NCBI RefSeq assembly: GCF_046244365.1
Contig: NZ_CP176395.1
Location: 992,001 to 1,056,000, forward strand
Reading direction: 5' to 3'
DNA: 64,000 nt
Source of the DNA: Paenibacillus_V sp046244365
GTDB taxonomy: Bacteria > Bacillota > Bacilli > Paenibacillales > NBRC-103111
The notes under the pieces were generated by a model. The model searched no databases, had not been told where the DNA came from, and was given only the letters and a program-made list of their open reading frames with translations. The translations under genes were made by a program, and so were the position numbers. The first letter of the stretch is position 1; each line of letters starts with the position of its first letter. Of this stretch, positions 34,788 through 42,824 are shown piece after piece.

Positions 34788-36264
34788 GCAAGCTTTGAAA
34801 CAGCATGACGCACATGGCGGCCACGGGGGAGCGCCGACTCCGACGCTCGACCCGTTCGCCAATAATCCGCTTGCGCAGAAGCTGAAGCTGTCGCTCGATT
34901 ACGAGCAATTGACGAACTGCATGCGCTGCGGCTTCTGTTTGCCGGCATGCCCGACCTTCAAGGAAACGGGCTTCGAGCCCGAATCGCCGCGCGGCCGTAT
35001 CGCCCTCATGAAGGCGGTCGCCGACGGCATCATGGCGCCGGATAAAGCGTTCGAAGATCAAATGAACCATTGTCTCGGCTGCCGCGCATGCGAGCCGGCT
35101 TGTCCGGCTGGCGTTCAATACGGCCAGCTGATCGAACAGGCCCGCGACGCGATCGAGGATCATACCGAATCGCACCGCTGGTGGGTCAAGATCGCCCGGA
35201 ACGTCGCCTTCAAACGCGTATTCCCGCATCAAAACCGGATGCAATGGGTGGGCGCGAGCCTGCGCTTCTATCAGAAGAGCGGCGTGAAGCGGCTTGTGCA
35301 CGGAGCAGGCATCATGAAGCTGTTCCCGGCTCATATGCGCGAGATGGAAGCGATCCTGCCGGAAGCCTCGAGCAAGGGCGTGATCGAGAAGCTGGGTACC
35401 TTCGTTCCCGCGAAGGGGACGCCGATCGCCCGCGTAGGCATGTTCCGCGGTTGCATCATGGACGTTCTCTTTACGCAAACGAACGTAAATACCGTCAAGC
35501 TTCTGTCCGAAGCGGGCTTCGAGGTCGTCATCCCCGAAGCGCAAAACTGCTGCGGCGCGCTTCACGCCCACAGCGGCGAAATGGATTTGGCCCGCGAGCT
35601 TGCCCGCTCGAACGTCCGCGCCTTCAAAGAGGCGGGCGTCGATTACATCGCCTCGAATGCCGGCGGCTGCGGCGCATTGCTCGTGGAATACGATCACCTG
35701 CTGCATAACGATCCGGAATGGGCGGAGGGCGGCGAATGGTTCGCCAAGCGCGTGAAGGACGTCAGCCAGCTGATCGTCGAGAAGGGTCGCATTCCGCAGT
35801 TTGCGGAGGCTGCGGCTGCAGCTAACGCGCTGCAATCGGGCACCAAAGCTCCTTCCTGCGGCAAGGACGGCTCGTCCTGCGGAACGACGCGCATCACGTA
35901 CCAGGATTCGTGCCACCTGCGCAACGTTATGAAGTCGAGCACGGCGCCTCGCCAGCTGATGAAGAGCGTAACCGACGTCGAGTTCGTCGAGCTGAAAGAA
36001 TCCGACCGCTGCTGCGGCTCGGCGGGTATTTACAACCTGACGCAGCCGGAGATGGCGAATCAGATTCTCGACCACAAGATGGAGCACGTCAAGAAGACGG
36101 ATGCGCATTACCTGCTCACCAGCAATCCGGGCTGCCTGCTTCAAATGAAGCTGGGCGTCGAGCGGCACGGCCAATCGGGCAAAATGGAGGCCGTCCACAT
36201 CGTAGACTTCCTGTACGAGAGGATCTCGGGAGAAGGCAAGGACGGCAGCGTCAACAAACAATAA
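34780..36264 (+). CDS. glcF: glycolate/D-lactate oxidase iron-sulfur subunit (GlcF-like)
   Basis: This 494-residue protein begins at a GTG (34780) with AGGGTGG upstream, overlapping glcD. Two 4Fe-4S clusters are clear: Cys47-x2-Cys50-x2-Cys53-x3-Cys57, and Cys98-x2-Cys101-x2-Cys104-x3-Cys108, each closed by Pro. Two CCG domains follow (GCIMDVLF ... NCCGALHAHSGE, and ... RCCGSAGIYNLTQPEMA), as in heterodisulfide-reductase-type electron carriers. It relays electrons from the FAD subunit to the quinone pool at the membrane. Between the CCG domains lies an extra Ala-rich and Cys-containing insertion (around SCGKDGSSCG) not typical for the family; its cysteines could be redox active or simply structural. 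Confidence 0.92.
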   Translation: MAEQALKQHDAHGGHGGAPTPTLDPFANNPLAQKLKLSLDYEQLTNCMRCGFCLPACPTFKETGFEPESPRGRIALMKAVADGIMAPDKAFEDQMNHCLGCRACEPACPAGVQYGQLIEQARDAIEDHTESHRWWVKIARNVAFKRVFPHQNRMQWVGASLRFYQKSGVKRLVHGAGIMKLFPAHMREMEAILPEASSKGVIEKLGTFVPAKGTPIARVGMFRGCIMDVLFTQTNVNTVKLLSEAGFEVVIPEAQNCCGALHAHSGEMDLARELARSNVRAFKEAGVDYIASNAGGCGALLVEYDHLLHNDPEWAEGGEWFAKRVKDVSQLIVEKGRIPQFAEAAAAANALQSGTKAPSCGKDGSSCGTTRITYQDSCHLRNVMKSSTAPRQLMKSVTDVEFVELKESDRCCGSAGIYNLTQPEMANQILDHKMEHVKKTDAHYLLTSNPGCLLQMKLGVERHGQSGKMEAVHIVDFLYERISGEGKDGSVNKQ

Positions 36265-36308
36265 AACGTTAAGGGATCGTCCGGCTTTGCCGGTGGTCCC
36301 TTTCGTTT
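36265..36308 (+). terminator. terminator after glcF
   Basis: AAACGTTAAGGGA pairs with TCCCTTTCGTTT around an inner CCGGC/GCCGG hairpin. The T tail is short. Confidence 0.65.
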
Positions 36309-36333
36309 AACTTAATAAAGAAGAAGGAAATTC

Positions 36334-37420
36334 CACTATTTTTCCGTTGTAAGCGTTTGCGGTTGTTGTTAGTGAACTTGGGTTCAGTAATAGTGAAGCA
36401 AACTTCACTATTTGGGCGTATGAGCAGCCTGTATCTGCGGATAGTGAACCAGATGTCGCTATTTTGCCGTTACGTTCACTAATAGTGAAGCTAGATTCAC
36501 TATCGGCCTGCAGCGAGCGTCTGCGGAGACGATTAGTGAACTTGGGTTCAGTAATAGTGAAGCAAAGTTCACTATCTGGGCGTATGAACAGCCTGTATCT
36601 GCGGATAGTGAACCAGACGTCGCTATTTTGCCGTTAAGTTCACTAATAGAGGTTGTTTAAAAAGCCCCCTTTTGATAACGAAGGAGAACTGTGGGTTATT
36701 CGACATCGAATCTTGCATTCATCCGGTAACTGCGGTACTCACGTAGGTTTTGCCTACGCTCCGTGTCCTCGTTCCTCGGATTCATCCAACCTTCTCGGTT
36801 CTAAAAAGTGGCCTTTTTAAACACGCACTAATAGTGAAGCTAGATTCACTATCGGTCTGCAGCGAGCGTCTGCGGAGACGATTAGTGAACTTGGGTTCAG
36901 TAATAGTGAAGCAAAGTTCACTATTTGGGCGTGCGAGCAGCCTTTATCTGCGCATAGTGAACCAGACGTCGCTATTTTGCCCGTTTCGTTCGCTAATAGT
37001 AAAGCTAGATTCACTATCGGTCTGCAGCGAGCGTCTGCGGAGACGATTAGTGAACTTGGGTTCAGTAATAGTGAAGTAAACTTCACTATCTGGGCGTGCG
37101 AGCAGCCTTTATCTGCGGATAGTGAACCAGACGTCGCTATTTTGCCGTTTCGTTGCACTAATAGTGAAGCTAGATTCACTATCGGCCTGCAGCGAGCGTC
37201 TGCGGAGATGTTTAGTGAACTTGGGTTCAGTAATAGTGAAGCAAAGTTCACTATTTGGGCGTATGAGCAGCCTTTATCTGAGCATAGTGAACCAGACGTC
37301 GCTATTTTGCCGTTAAGTTCACTAATAGTGAAGCTAGATTCACTATCGGTCTGCAGCGAGCGTCTGCGGAGACTGTTAGTGAACTTGGGTTCAGTAATAG
37401 TGAAGCAAAGTTCACTGTTT
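36334..37420. repeat. about 165-bp tandem repeat array rich in AGTGAA palindromes
   Basis: Repeat units start AATAGTGAAGCTAG at 36481, 36830, 36995, 37160 and 37324 (partial), with a degenerate copy from about 36334. Spacing is 165, 165 and 164 bp, and 349 bp across the inserted MITE. Each unit holds four inverted-repeat elements of the form (T)AGTGAA-N7-TTCACT(A), about 51, 21, 51 and 42 bp apart, separated by GC-rich spacers containing GCGTCTGCGG or GCGAGCAGCC. Copies differ at only a few positions. The roughly 1.1 kb is non-coding in my view: open frames crossing it (for example 36817-37521 minus, 36977-37552 plus) exist only because the period is a multiple of three, and they lack ribosome sites. 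Confidence 0.9.
36650..36825. mobile_element. 176-bp MITE-like insertion with 9-bp target duplication
   Basis: A sequence unrelated to the array interrupts one repeat unit. It is flanked by the direct repeat CACTAATAG (36641-36649 and 36826-36834), a nonamer present once in uninterrupted units. Its ends are imperfect inverted repeats sharing TGTTTAAAAAG (left GGTTGTTTAAAAAGCCC; right end, reverse complement, CGTGTTTAAAAAGGCC). It has no transposase gene, so it would move in trans. The family is not assigned; a 9-bp duplication is compatible with IS4- or IS256-like transposases. Confidence 0.75.
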
Positions 37421-37544
37421 CGTTCGTGGATAAACAAAACTTGTATCGTACTTGTATTTAATTTGAGCGGTGTTGTATACTTGAGGGTAGTCTGGAAAAT
37501 AATTTTGACTCTTCCACCCATTCTAATAAATAAGGAGCCACGTC

Positions 37545-38642
37545 ATGAGTAAAAGTCATCAACAAGTTCATGTATCCCCAGCACTTTTGTTCCCCTTGGA
37601 TGGCGACATGCTGAACGAGTACGACGGCGTTTGGAGGGATGAGCGGTTACATATCCGGGTCCGTTTAGCGGGACCCGCTGGGAGCAGGTTTACGGTAAAC
37701 GGAATTTCGGCAAAACGGGCTGACGGGGAATATACCGCCGAAATCAAGCTGGACGGGTACCGGAACACGATTGCGGTCGCGGAAGAAGAAACAGGCTATA
37801 ACGAGACGGTCACCGTTTATTGGCTGAAAAACGCTACGATGAAATATCGGGTATCGGTTGACGATAATATTTGGTTTTTACGAGATATTGCGGCGAATAG
37901 CGAAACGTATCGATCGATCTTTGATAATCCGTATTTGAGCGTTTATAAAGAGCTTTACGATACGTATGGGACGAAGGTTCACCTAAATCTCTTTTACCGG
38001 ACGGACGGCTTTGACCTCTCTCAAATGCCGGACAAGTACAAGGAAGAGTGGCAGGCTAACGCTCACTGGCTGCGGCTGACGTTCCATGCCGATCAGGAGT
38101 TTCCCGACAAGCCGTATAAGGCGACGGCACCCGAGGTGATTTTGGCGGATTGCGAGCAAGTTACGCGCGAGATCATTCGTTTTGCAGGGGAGGAGTCGCT
38201 TAGCCATGTAACGACCGTTCACTGGGGAGAGGCGACGCGGGAAGGCTCCCGTGCTTTGCGGAAGTTCGGGTTCCGCACGTTGGCAGGCTATTTCAGGCTC
38301 ATCGACGGGGAGCCTATCGTTTCGTATTATTTGGATAAAGACCGCGTCGAGCATTTGAACAAGCGGGATTTCTGGAAGGATCACAGCGAGGATCTTGTTT
38401 TTGCCAAGATCGATATGGTGCTGGACAAGACGGAGAAGGAAGACATCGTACCGATGCTGGAGCAAATACGGCAAAACCCGCATGAAGCGGGATTCATCGA
38501 GCTGATGATCCACGAGCAATATTTTTATTCGGACTACGCGGCTCATCAGCCTGACTTTAAAGAGAAGCTTATGACGGCCGCCAAGTGGGCAACGGAGAAC
38601 GGCTATAAACCGGCTTTCCTGAGCGAGTGCGTGGAGGAATAG
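37545..38642 (+). CDS. unknown protein with divergent NodB-like (polysaccharide deacetylase) fold
   Basis: This 365-residue protein has AAGGAG before the ATG at 37545. Residues about 25-95 look like a small beta-sandwich domain. The rest has features of a divergent carbohydrate-esterase-4 fold: an early Asp pair in RVSVDDNIWFLRD, a possible metal His in RLTFHADQEFPDKPY, THVHW-like VTTVHWGEATREGSRALRKF, and a late MIHEQYF segment in the position of the CE4 Leu-His motif. I infer a NodB-type barrel, but not activity. No signal peptide, so cytoplasmic. The gene is isolated between two different tandem repeat arrays, with its own promoter presumably in the last repeat unit or the AT-rich 37420-37540 stretch. 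Confidence 0.7.
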   Translation: MSKSHQQVHVSPALLFPLDGDMLNEYDGVWRDERLHIRVRLAGPAGSRFTVNGISAKRADGEYTAEIKLDGYRNTIAVAEEETGYNETVTVYWLKNATMKYRVSVDDNIWFLRDIAANSETYRSIFDNPYLSVYKELYDTYGTKVHLNLFYRTDGFDLSQMPDKYKEEWQANAHWLRLTFHADQEFPDKPYKATAPEVILADCEQVTREIIRFAGEESLSHVTTVHWGEATREGSRALRKFGFRTLAGYFRLIDGEPIVSYYLDKDRVEHLNKRDFWKDHSEDLVFAKIDMVLDKTEKEDIVPMLEQIRQNPHEAGFIELMIHEQYFYSDYAAHQPDFKEKLMTAAKWATENGYKPAFLSECVEE

Positions 38643-38663
38643 GAAGAAGGGGGGCAGGCGATA

Positions 38664-39028
38664 GAAGCCCCTTGCGTCACCTAATCTTGCCTCGAACGGC
38701 CGATTGCTGGCGATTTTCGTGCGAATAGGAGCCTTTGGCGTCGTCTAATCCGGGCTTTTTCGAGAAATCGGCAAATTAGAAGCCTCGAGCGTCGCCTAAT
38801 TACCTCGAACGGCCTGTTGCTGGCGATTTTCGTGCGAATAGGAGCCTTTGGCGTCGTCTAATCCGGGCCTTTTTCGAGAAATCGGCAAATTAGAAGCCTC
38901 GAGCGTCGCCTAATTGCCTCGAACGGCCGGTTGCTGGCGATTTTCGTGCGAATAGGAGCCTTTGGCGTCGTCTAATCCAGGCTCTTTTCGAGAAATCGGC
39001 AAATTAGAAGCCTCTAGCGTCGCCTAAC
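38664..39028. repeat. 113-bp tandem repeat array, three units
   Basis: CTCGAACGGC marks unit starts at 38691, 38804 and 38918 (113 and 114 bp apart), with a partial unit end before the first. Units are nearly identical. Each contains two direct copies of a shorter element, TAGrAGCCTyk-GCGTCGyCTAAT, about 55 bp apart, so seven copies of that element occur in total. It is non-coding, lying between the 365-residue gene and the opp terminator. It shares no obvious sequence with the 165-bp array upstream. Confidence 0.9.
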
Positions 39029-39107
39029 CGGCCGGACGATGTCCTTGCCAATAAAAGCTTAACGGCGTTTAATCTTTCCTCCGACTCCACGGCGCTTCTT
39101 CCGCCAA

Positions 39108-39161
39108 TACCAAAAAAATAAAACGCCCCGGACCTCCCATAAGGAGAATCCGGGGCGTTTT
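39108..39161 (-). terminator. intrinsic terminator of the opp operon
   Basis: AAAACGCCCCGGA pairs with TCCGGGGCGTTTT, followed on the minus strand by TTTTATTTTTTT. An inner CTCC/GGAG hairpin extends the loop. Confidence 0.92.
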
Positions 39162-39185
39162 GGCGTGCCTCCCGGCACCGATGGC

Positions 39186-40058
39186 TTAGCGGGAGTCGAA
39201 CGCGTTCCGCAAGCCGTCTCCGACGAAGTTGAAGCTTAGGATCGTCAGGAAGATCATGCAGCCGGGAACGATGGCCACCCACGGCGCTTTCAGCATGACA
39301 GTCATGTTGTAGGCACCCTGCAGCATGTTCCCCCAGCTTGCCGTCGGCGGCTGAATGCCGAGACCGAGGAAGCTGAGCGAGGACTCCGCCAAGATCATGC
39401 CGCCCATTTGAAGGGTGGCGGAAACGATGACGGGCGCGATCGCATTAGGAAGCACGTGCTTAAAGATGATCCGGAAGTCGGACATCCCGATCGTACGAGC
39501 CGCATCAACGAACTCGCGGTTTTTCATCGAAAGGATTTGGCCGCGCAGCAAGCGGGCTTTGGTCATCCATCCGAATACGATGAGTACGATGATGATATTG
39601 GTCAAGCTCGGCTTCAGCAGCGTGACGACGGTAATCAGAACGAACAACTGCGGGAACGTAAGCATGATGTCGACGATGCGCATCAGTACGCTGTCCACTT
39701 TGCCGCCGTAGTAACCGGCCAGCGAGCCGACCACGATGCCGATAATCAAGTTGAACACGACGGCAAATATACCGACCGCCAGCGAAACCCGCGCACCGTA
39801 CAAGGTGCGGCTGAATAAGTCGCGACCGAGGTCGTCCGTCCCAAGCCAGTGATCCGCGCTCGGCGGCTTCAGCTTTTGCAGCAGATCCTGCTCGGCAGGA
39901 TCGTGCGGGGCGATGACCGGCGCCAGCAAGGCAAGCAGAATGAAGACGATCAGGATGCACAGACCGACGACCGCCAGCTTGTTCCTTTTGAAACGTTCCC
40001 ATGCGCGGTTCTTGGGAGCCTTCACTACCGGACTCGTATTGGAAAGAGCTACGTTCAT
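39186..40058 (-). CDS. oppC: peptide ABC transporter permease (OppC/DppC)
   Basis: This 290-residue permease is the last gene of the opp operon. The ATG at 40058 has AAGGTG eight nt ahead; a GTG at 40067 overlapping the oppB stop is the alternative. The N-terminal WERFKRNKLAVVGLCILIVFILLALLAPVIAP is the typical OppC_N region, followed by five more helices. The EAA-like loop has ARTIGMSDFRIIFKHVLPN, and near the C-terminus FLGLGIQPPTASWGNML is a strong family signature. With OppB it forms the channel for oligopeptides or similar compounds (some homologues carry nickel or oligosaccharides). Confidence 0.94.
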   Translation of the reverse strand: MNVALSNTSPVVKAPKNRAWERFKRNKLAVVGLCILIVFILLALLAPVIAPHDPAEQDLLQKLKPPSADHWLGTDDLGRDLFSRTLYGARVSLAVGIFAVVFNLIIGIVVGSLAGYYGGKVDSVLMRIVDIMLTFPQLFVLITVVTLLKPSLTNIIIVLIVFGWMTKARLLRGQILSMKNREFVDAARTIGMSDFRIIFKHVLPNAIAPVIVSATLQMGGMILAESSLSFLGLGIQPPTASWGNMLQGAYNMTVMLKAPWVAIVPGCMIFLTILSFNFVGDGLRNAFDSR

Positions 40059-40063
40059 CGTTC

Positions 40064-41035
40064 TCACACCTTCACTTCTTTGTTGCCGAGGCTGACGCGC
40101 GGATCAAGAGCCGCAATAAGCACGTCGGCTATAATGTTGCCGAACACGGTTAAGAAAGCGACGATCGTGTTGATGGCAAAAATGATCGGATAATCCCGCT
40201 GGAACGCCGCCTCGGTAAAGAGCCGCCCCATGCCGGGAATCGAGAAAACCGTTTCGGTAAAGAGCGCGCCGCCGAAGAACGACGGTATCGCTAGCCCGAA
40301 CAGGGTGGCGAGCGGAATGAGCGCGTTGCGGAAGCCGTGCAGCACGAGAATACGGCTGCTTTTGAGCCCCTTCGCTCTTGCCGTCCGCATGTAATCTTGG
40401 TTGACGATCTCCATCATGCTGGACCGGATATAACGGGTCCATACCGCAAGCTCGCCCACGGCCATCGTGATCATCGGCAAAATCAGATGCTTGATGCGGT
40501 CGGCAAGACTGAAGTCCCCATTGAGCGATTTGAGACCGCCGGAAGGCAGCCAGCCGAGTTTAACGGCGAAAAACATGATCAGAAGAATAGCCAGCCAGAA
40601 GGTAGGCAAAGATATGCCTGCAAACGTAATGCCGGAAACGATCTGATCAAACCGCGAATTCGGTTTAAGCGCGCATATGATTCCTATCGGTATGCCGATC
40701 AGCATAGCAATGATAAAGCTTGTAACCGTTAGCAGCAGCGTGTTAGGCAGGCGGTCCAGAATGACTTTGGAGACCGGTTCGTTCTTGAAGAAAGAAGTGC
40801 CGAAGTCCCCCTGCACCATGCCGCTGATCATATCCCAGTACTGCGTCGTAAGCGGTTTGTCCAAGCCGTAGGCTTTGATCAGGTTCTCCTTGTCCACGGC
40901 CTTGATCGTCGGATCCTCCGCGATTTGTGAAAGCGGTCCGCCGGGAGCCATATGGACAAAGATGAACGAAATGATCGTGATGCCGATCAATATCGGAATG
41001 GCGTTCAACAGACGCCGAAATGCGTAGAGGACCAA
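40064..41035 (-). CDS. oppB: peptide ABC transporter permease (OppB/DppB)
   Basis: This 323-residue permease starts at a TTG (41035) behind GGAAAGAAGTG. It opens MVLYAFRRLLNAIPILIGITIISF, the classic OppB N-terminus, then a large external loop with APGGPLSQIAEDPTI, and six helices in total. LRFARTVRAKGL-type signature appears as MRTARAKGLKSSRILVLHGFRNALIP, the ATPase-contact loop. It ends just before oppC with a 5-bp gap. It is the third membrane or binding component after the OppA gene in the order D-F-A-B-C. Confidence 0.94.
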   Translation of the reverse strand: MVLYAFRRLLNAIPILIGITIISFIFVHMAPGGPLSQIAEDPTIKAVDKENLIKAYGLDKPLTTQYWDMISGMVQGDFGTSFFKNEPVSKVILDRLPNTLLLTVTSFIIAMLIGIPIGIICALKPNSRFDQIVSGITFAGISLPTFWLAILLIMFFAVKLGWLPSGGLKSLNGDFSLADRIKHLILPMITMAVGELAVWTRYIRSSMMEIVNQDYMRTARAKGLKSSRILVLHGFRNALIPLATLFGLAIPSFFGGALFTETVFSIPGMGRLFTEAAFQRDYPIIFAINTIVAFLTVFGNIIADVLIAALDPRVSLGNKEVKV

Positions 41036-41137
41036 CGGATTTCACTTCTTTCCTTAAAAATAACACCTCGCGGGTGCTTGAGATTCCCTGCCGGGCAGGA
41101 CGGGGTTAACGCCCTGCTCCAGCGGGAGATCATTGGA

Positions 41138-42799
41138 TTACTTCGTAAAGTACCATTTCTCTACTTCTTTCAGGCTGTCGCGCTGAGGGTTGAAGCCTGC
41201 GAGTTTAGCCGGGTAAGCCATCGTTACCGTAGGCGAGTAGAGGAACGTGTACGGTTGGTCTTCCGCGATCAGAGCGTCGACTTTGCCAAGCAGCTCTTTA
41301 CGTTTGTTTTTGTCGAATTGCATCAAGTCTTCGTCGATCAGCTTGTCCACTTCCGCGTTTTTGTAAGACACGGTGTTCAGGCCGGTTGCGATTTCTGCGG
41401 AGTGCCAAATGCCTTTCGGATTCGGGTCGCCGGAAATGCTCCAAGCGTAGTAGATCGATTCGAAGTTTTTGCCTTGGAAGTTTTTCGAGAAGGCGGATGC
41501 TTCGAACAGACGAGTGTTGACGACTACGCCGACTTTTTTCAGCTGCTGCTGAATAACGGTCATCGCTTTTTCACGAACCTTGTTGCCTTGAATGTTTTGC
41601 ATTTCGAATTCGAACTTTTTGCCGTCTTTGTCGAGGATGCCGTCGCCGTCCGTGTCTTTCCAGCCGGCTTCCGCAAACAGTTTTTTCGCTTTTTCTATGT
41701 CATAGTTGAACTTAGGCACGCTGTCGGTGTAGTTCCAGTATGTCGGAGGCGTTTGGCTGTTCACGATAACGCCTTGACCTTCGGCAACGCCGTCGATGAT
41801 GCCTTGGCGGTCGATGGCCGTGGAGAGCGCTTGGCGAACTTTTTTGTCTTGGAACAGCGGGTTGTTCAGGTTCCACGCTACGAACGAGTAAGTGGAAGCT
41901 TTGATGCCTTTTTGCAGCTGGATTTTGTCCGGAGACGTCTTCGTGAATTGCTCGATCGCCGCCAGTTGGTCCGCAGGTACGGAAACGACGTTGATTTCGC
42001 CGGTTTGCAGCTGAGCCATCATAGCGTTGGCGTCGGCTACGATTTTGGCGTTCACTTTCTCGATCGCCGGTTTGCCGCCGAAGTAGGAATCTACACGGCT
42101 GAATTTCAAGTATTGTCCTTGCTTCCACTCATCCAGCTTGTAAGGACCGGAACCGATCGGCTTTTTGAAAAATTCCGATTTGTCCATGTCTTTCACCGCT
42201 ACGTCTTTCAGCAAGTGCTGCGGCAGGATGTTGTAGATCATCATATCGATATAGCCGGCATGCGGTTCTTTGAACGAGAACTTGACTGTGGAATCGTCCA
42301 CTTTCTCGACTTTCGTCACTTTCTCGAATGTGCCTTTGCGCGGCCCTTTGTAGTCAGGGTTCAGCGGGATGTTGTAAGTAAATACGACGTCGTCAGCCGT
42401 TACCGGCTTGCCGTCGGAGAACTTGGCGTCCGTGCGGATTTTAACGGTCATGGAGAGCTTGTCTTCCGAGAATGTCGGTTGGCCGACAGCCAGGTCAGGA
42501 ACGATATCTTGCTTTTCGTTGAAATCGTATAAGCTGCTGAATACAAGATCGATCACTTCGGTCGAAGTTACCGTCGTAGCCCAGAAGCGAATAAAGCCTT
42601 GAGGATCGCCTAGGTAAGCGGTGGTGATTTCTCCGCCGTCTACTTTTTCCCCTTTAGGTGCGGTCGAAGCGCTTGGCGAAGCGGATGCATCGGTTTTGTT
42701 GTCCGAGCTGCTCGATCCGCAAGCGGACAAGAACAAGCTGGTGGACATAACGGCGGCAAGCGCTACGGTTGTAACTTTGCCAAAAGAAGTTCTGGACAT
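41138..42799 (-). CDS. oppA: oligopeptide-binding lipoprotein (OppA/DppE family)
   Basis: This is a 553-residue family-5 solute-binding lipoprotein. AGAGGGG precedes the ATG at 42799; longer in-frame readings lack a signal peptide. Signal sequence and lipobox are clear (LFLSAC), followed by a Ser/Asp-rich linker. The SBP_bac_5 domain contains the signature near DGKPVTADDVVFTYN and PIGSGPYKL. It binds the substrate outside the membrane and donates it to OppB/OppC. It is encoded between the ATPase and permease genes. Codon use here favours frequent codons, suggesting strong expression. The ligand is probably a peptide; a glycan-linked ligand is possible given the neighbouring GHL6 gene. Confidence 0.94.
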   Translation of the reverse strand: MSRTSFGKVTTVALAAVMSTSLFLSACGSSSSDNKTDASASPSASTAPKGEKVDGGEITTAYLGDPQGFIRFWATTVTSTEVIDLVFSSLYDFNEKQDIVPDLAVGQPTFSEDKLSMTVKIRTDAKFSDGKPVTADDVVFTYNIPLNPDYKGPRKGTFEKVTKVEKVDDSTVKFSFKEPHAGYIDMMIYNILPQHLLKDVAVKDMDKSEFFKKPIGSGPYKLDEWKQGQYLKFSRVDSYFGGKPAIEKVNAKIVADANAMMAQLQTGEINVVSVPADQLAAIEQFTKTSPDKIQLQKGIKASTYSFVAWNLNNPLFQDKKVRQALSTAIDRQGIIDGVAEGQGVIVNSQTPPTYWNYTDSVPKFNYDIEKAKKLFAEAGWKDTDGDGILDKDGKKFEFEMQNIQGNKVREKAMTVIQQQLKKVGVVVNTRLFEASAFSKNFQGKNFESIYYAWSISGDPNPKGIWHSAEIATGLNTVSYKNAEVDKLIDEDLMQFDKNKRKELLGKVDALIAEDQPYTFLYSPTVTMAYPAKLAGFNPQRDSLKEVEKWYFTK

Positions 42800-42824
42800 T
42801 GTGTTTCCCCTCTCTTGAAGCTTT

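Noticed and set aside
33333..36261. Two minus-strand open frames of about 510 codons opposite glcD and glcF
   Set aside because: They mirror strongly biased coding sequence of GlcD and GlcF, whose cofactor motifs are clear. The composition (Arg/His/Ala-rich) is that of antisense frames.
36817..37552. Open frames running through the 165-bp array on both strands, giving repeat-protein-like translations
   Set aside because: The period of 165 is a multiple of three, so any frame that is open in one unit stays open. No ribosome site, and the bases conserved are palindromes rather than codons.
36334..39028. CRISPR array or integron attC array
   Set aside because: Repeats are 113 and 165 bp without unique spacers, with no cas or integrase genes nearby, and units do not alternate with cassettes.
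40952..42532. 526-codon plus-strand open frame opposite oppA
   Set aside because: It is antisense to a strongly expressed binding-protein gene with a clear lipobox. Its phenylalanine- and arginine-rich composition has no family look.
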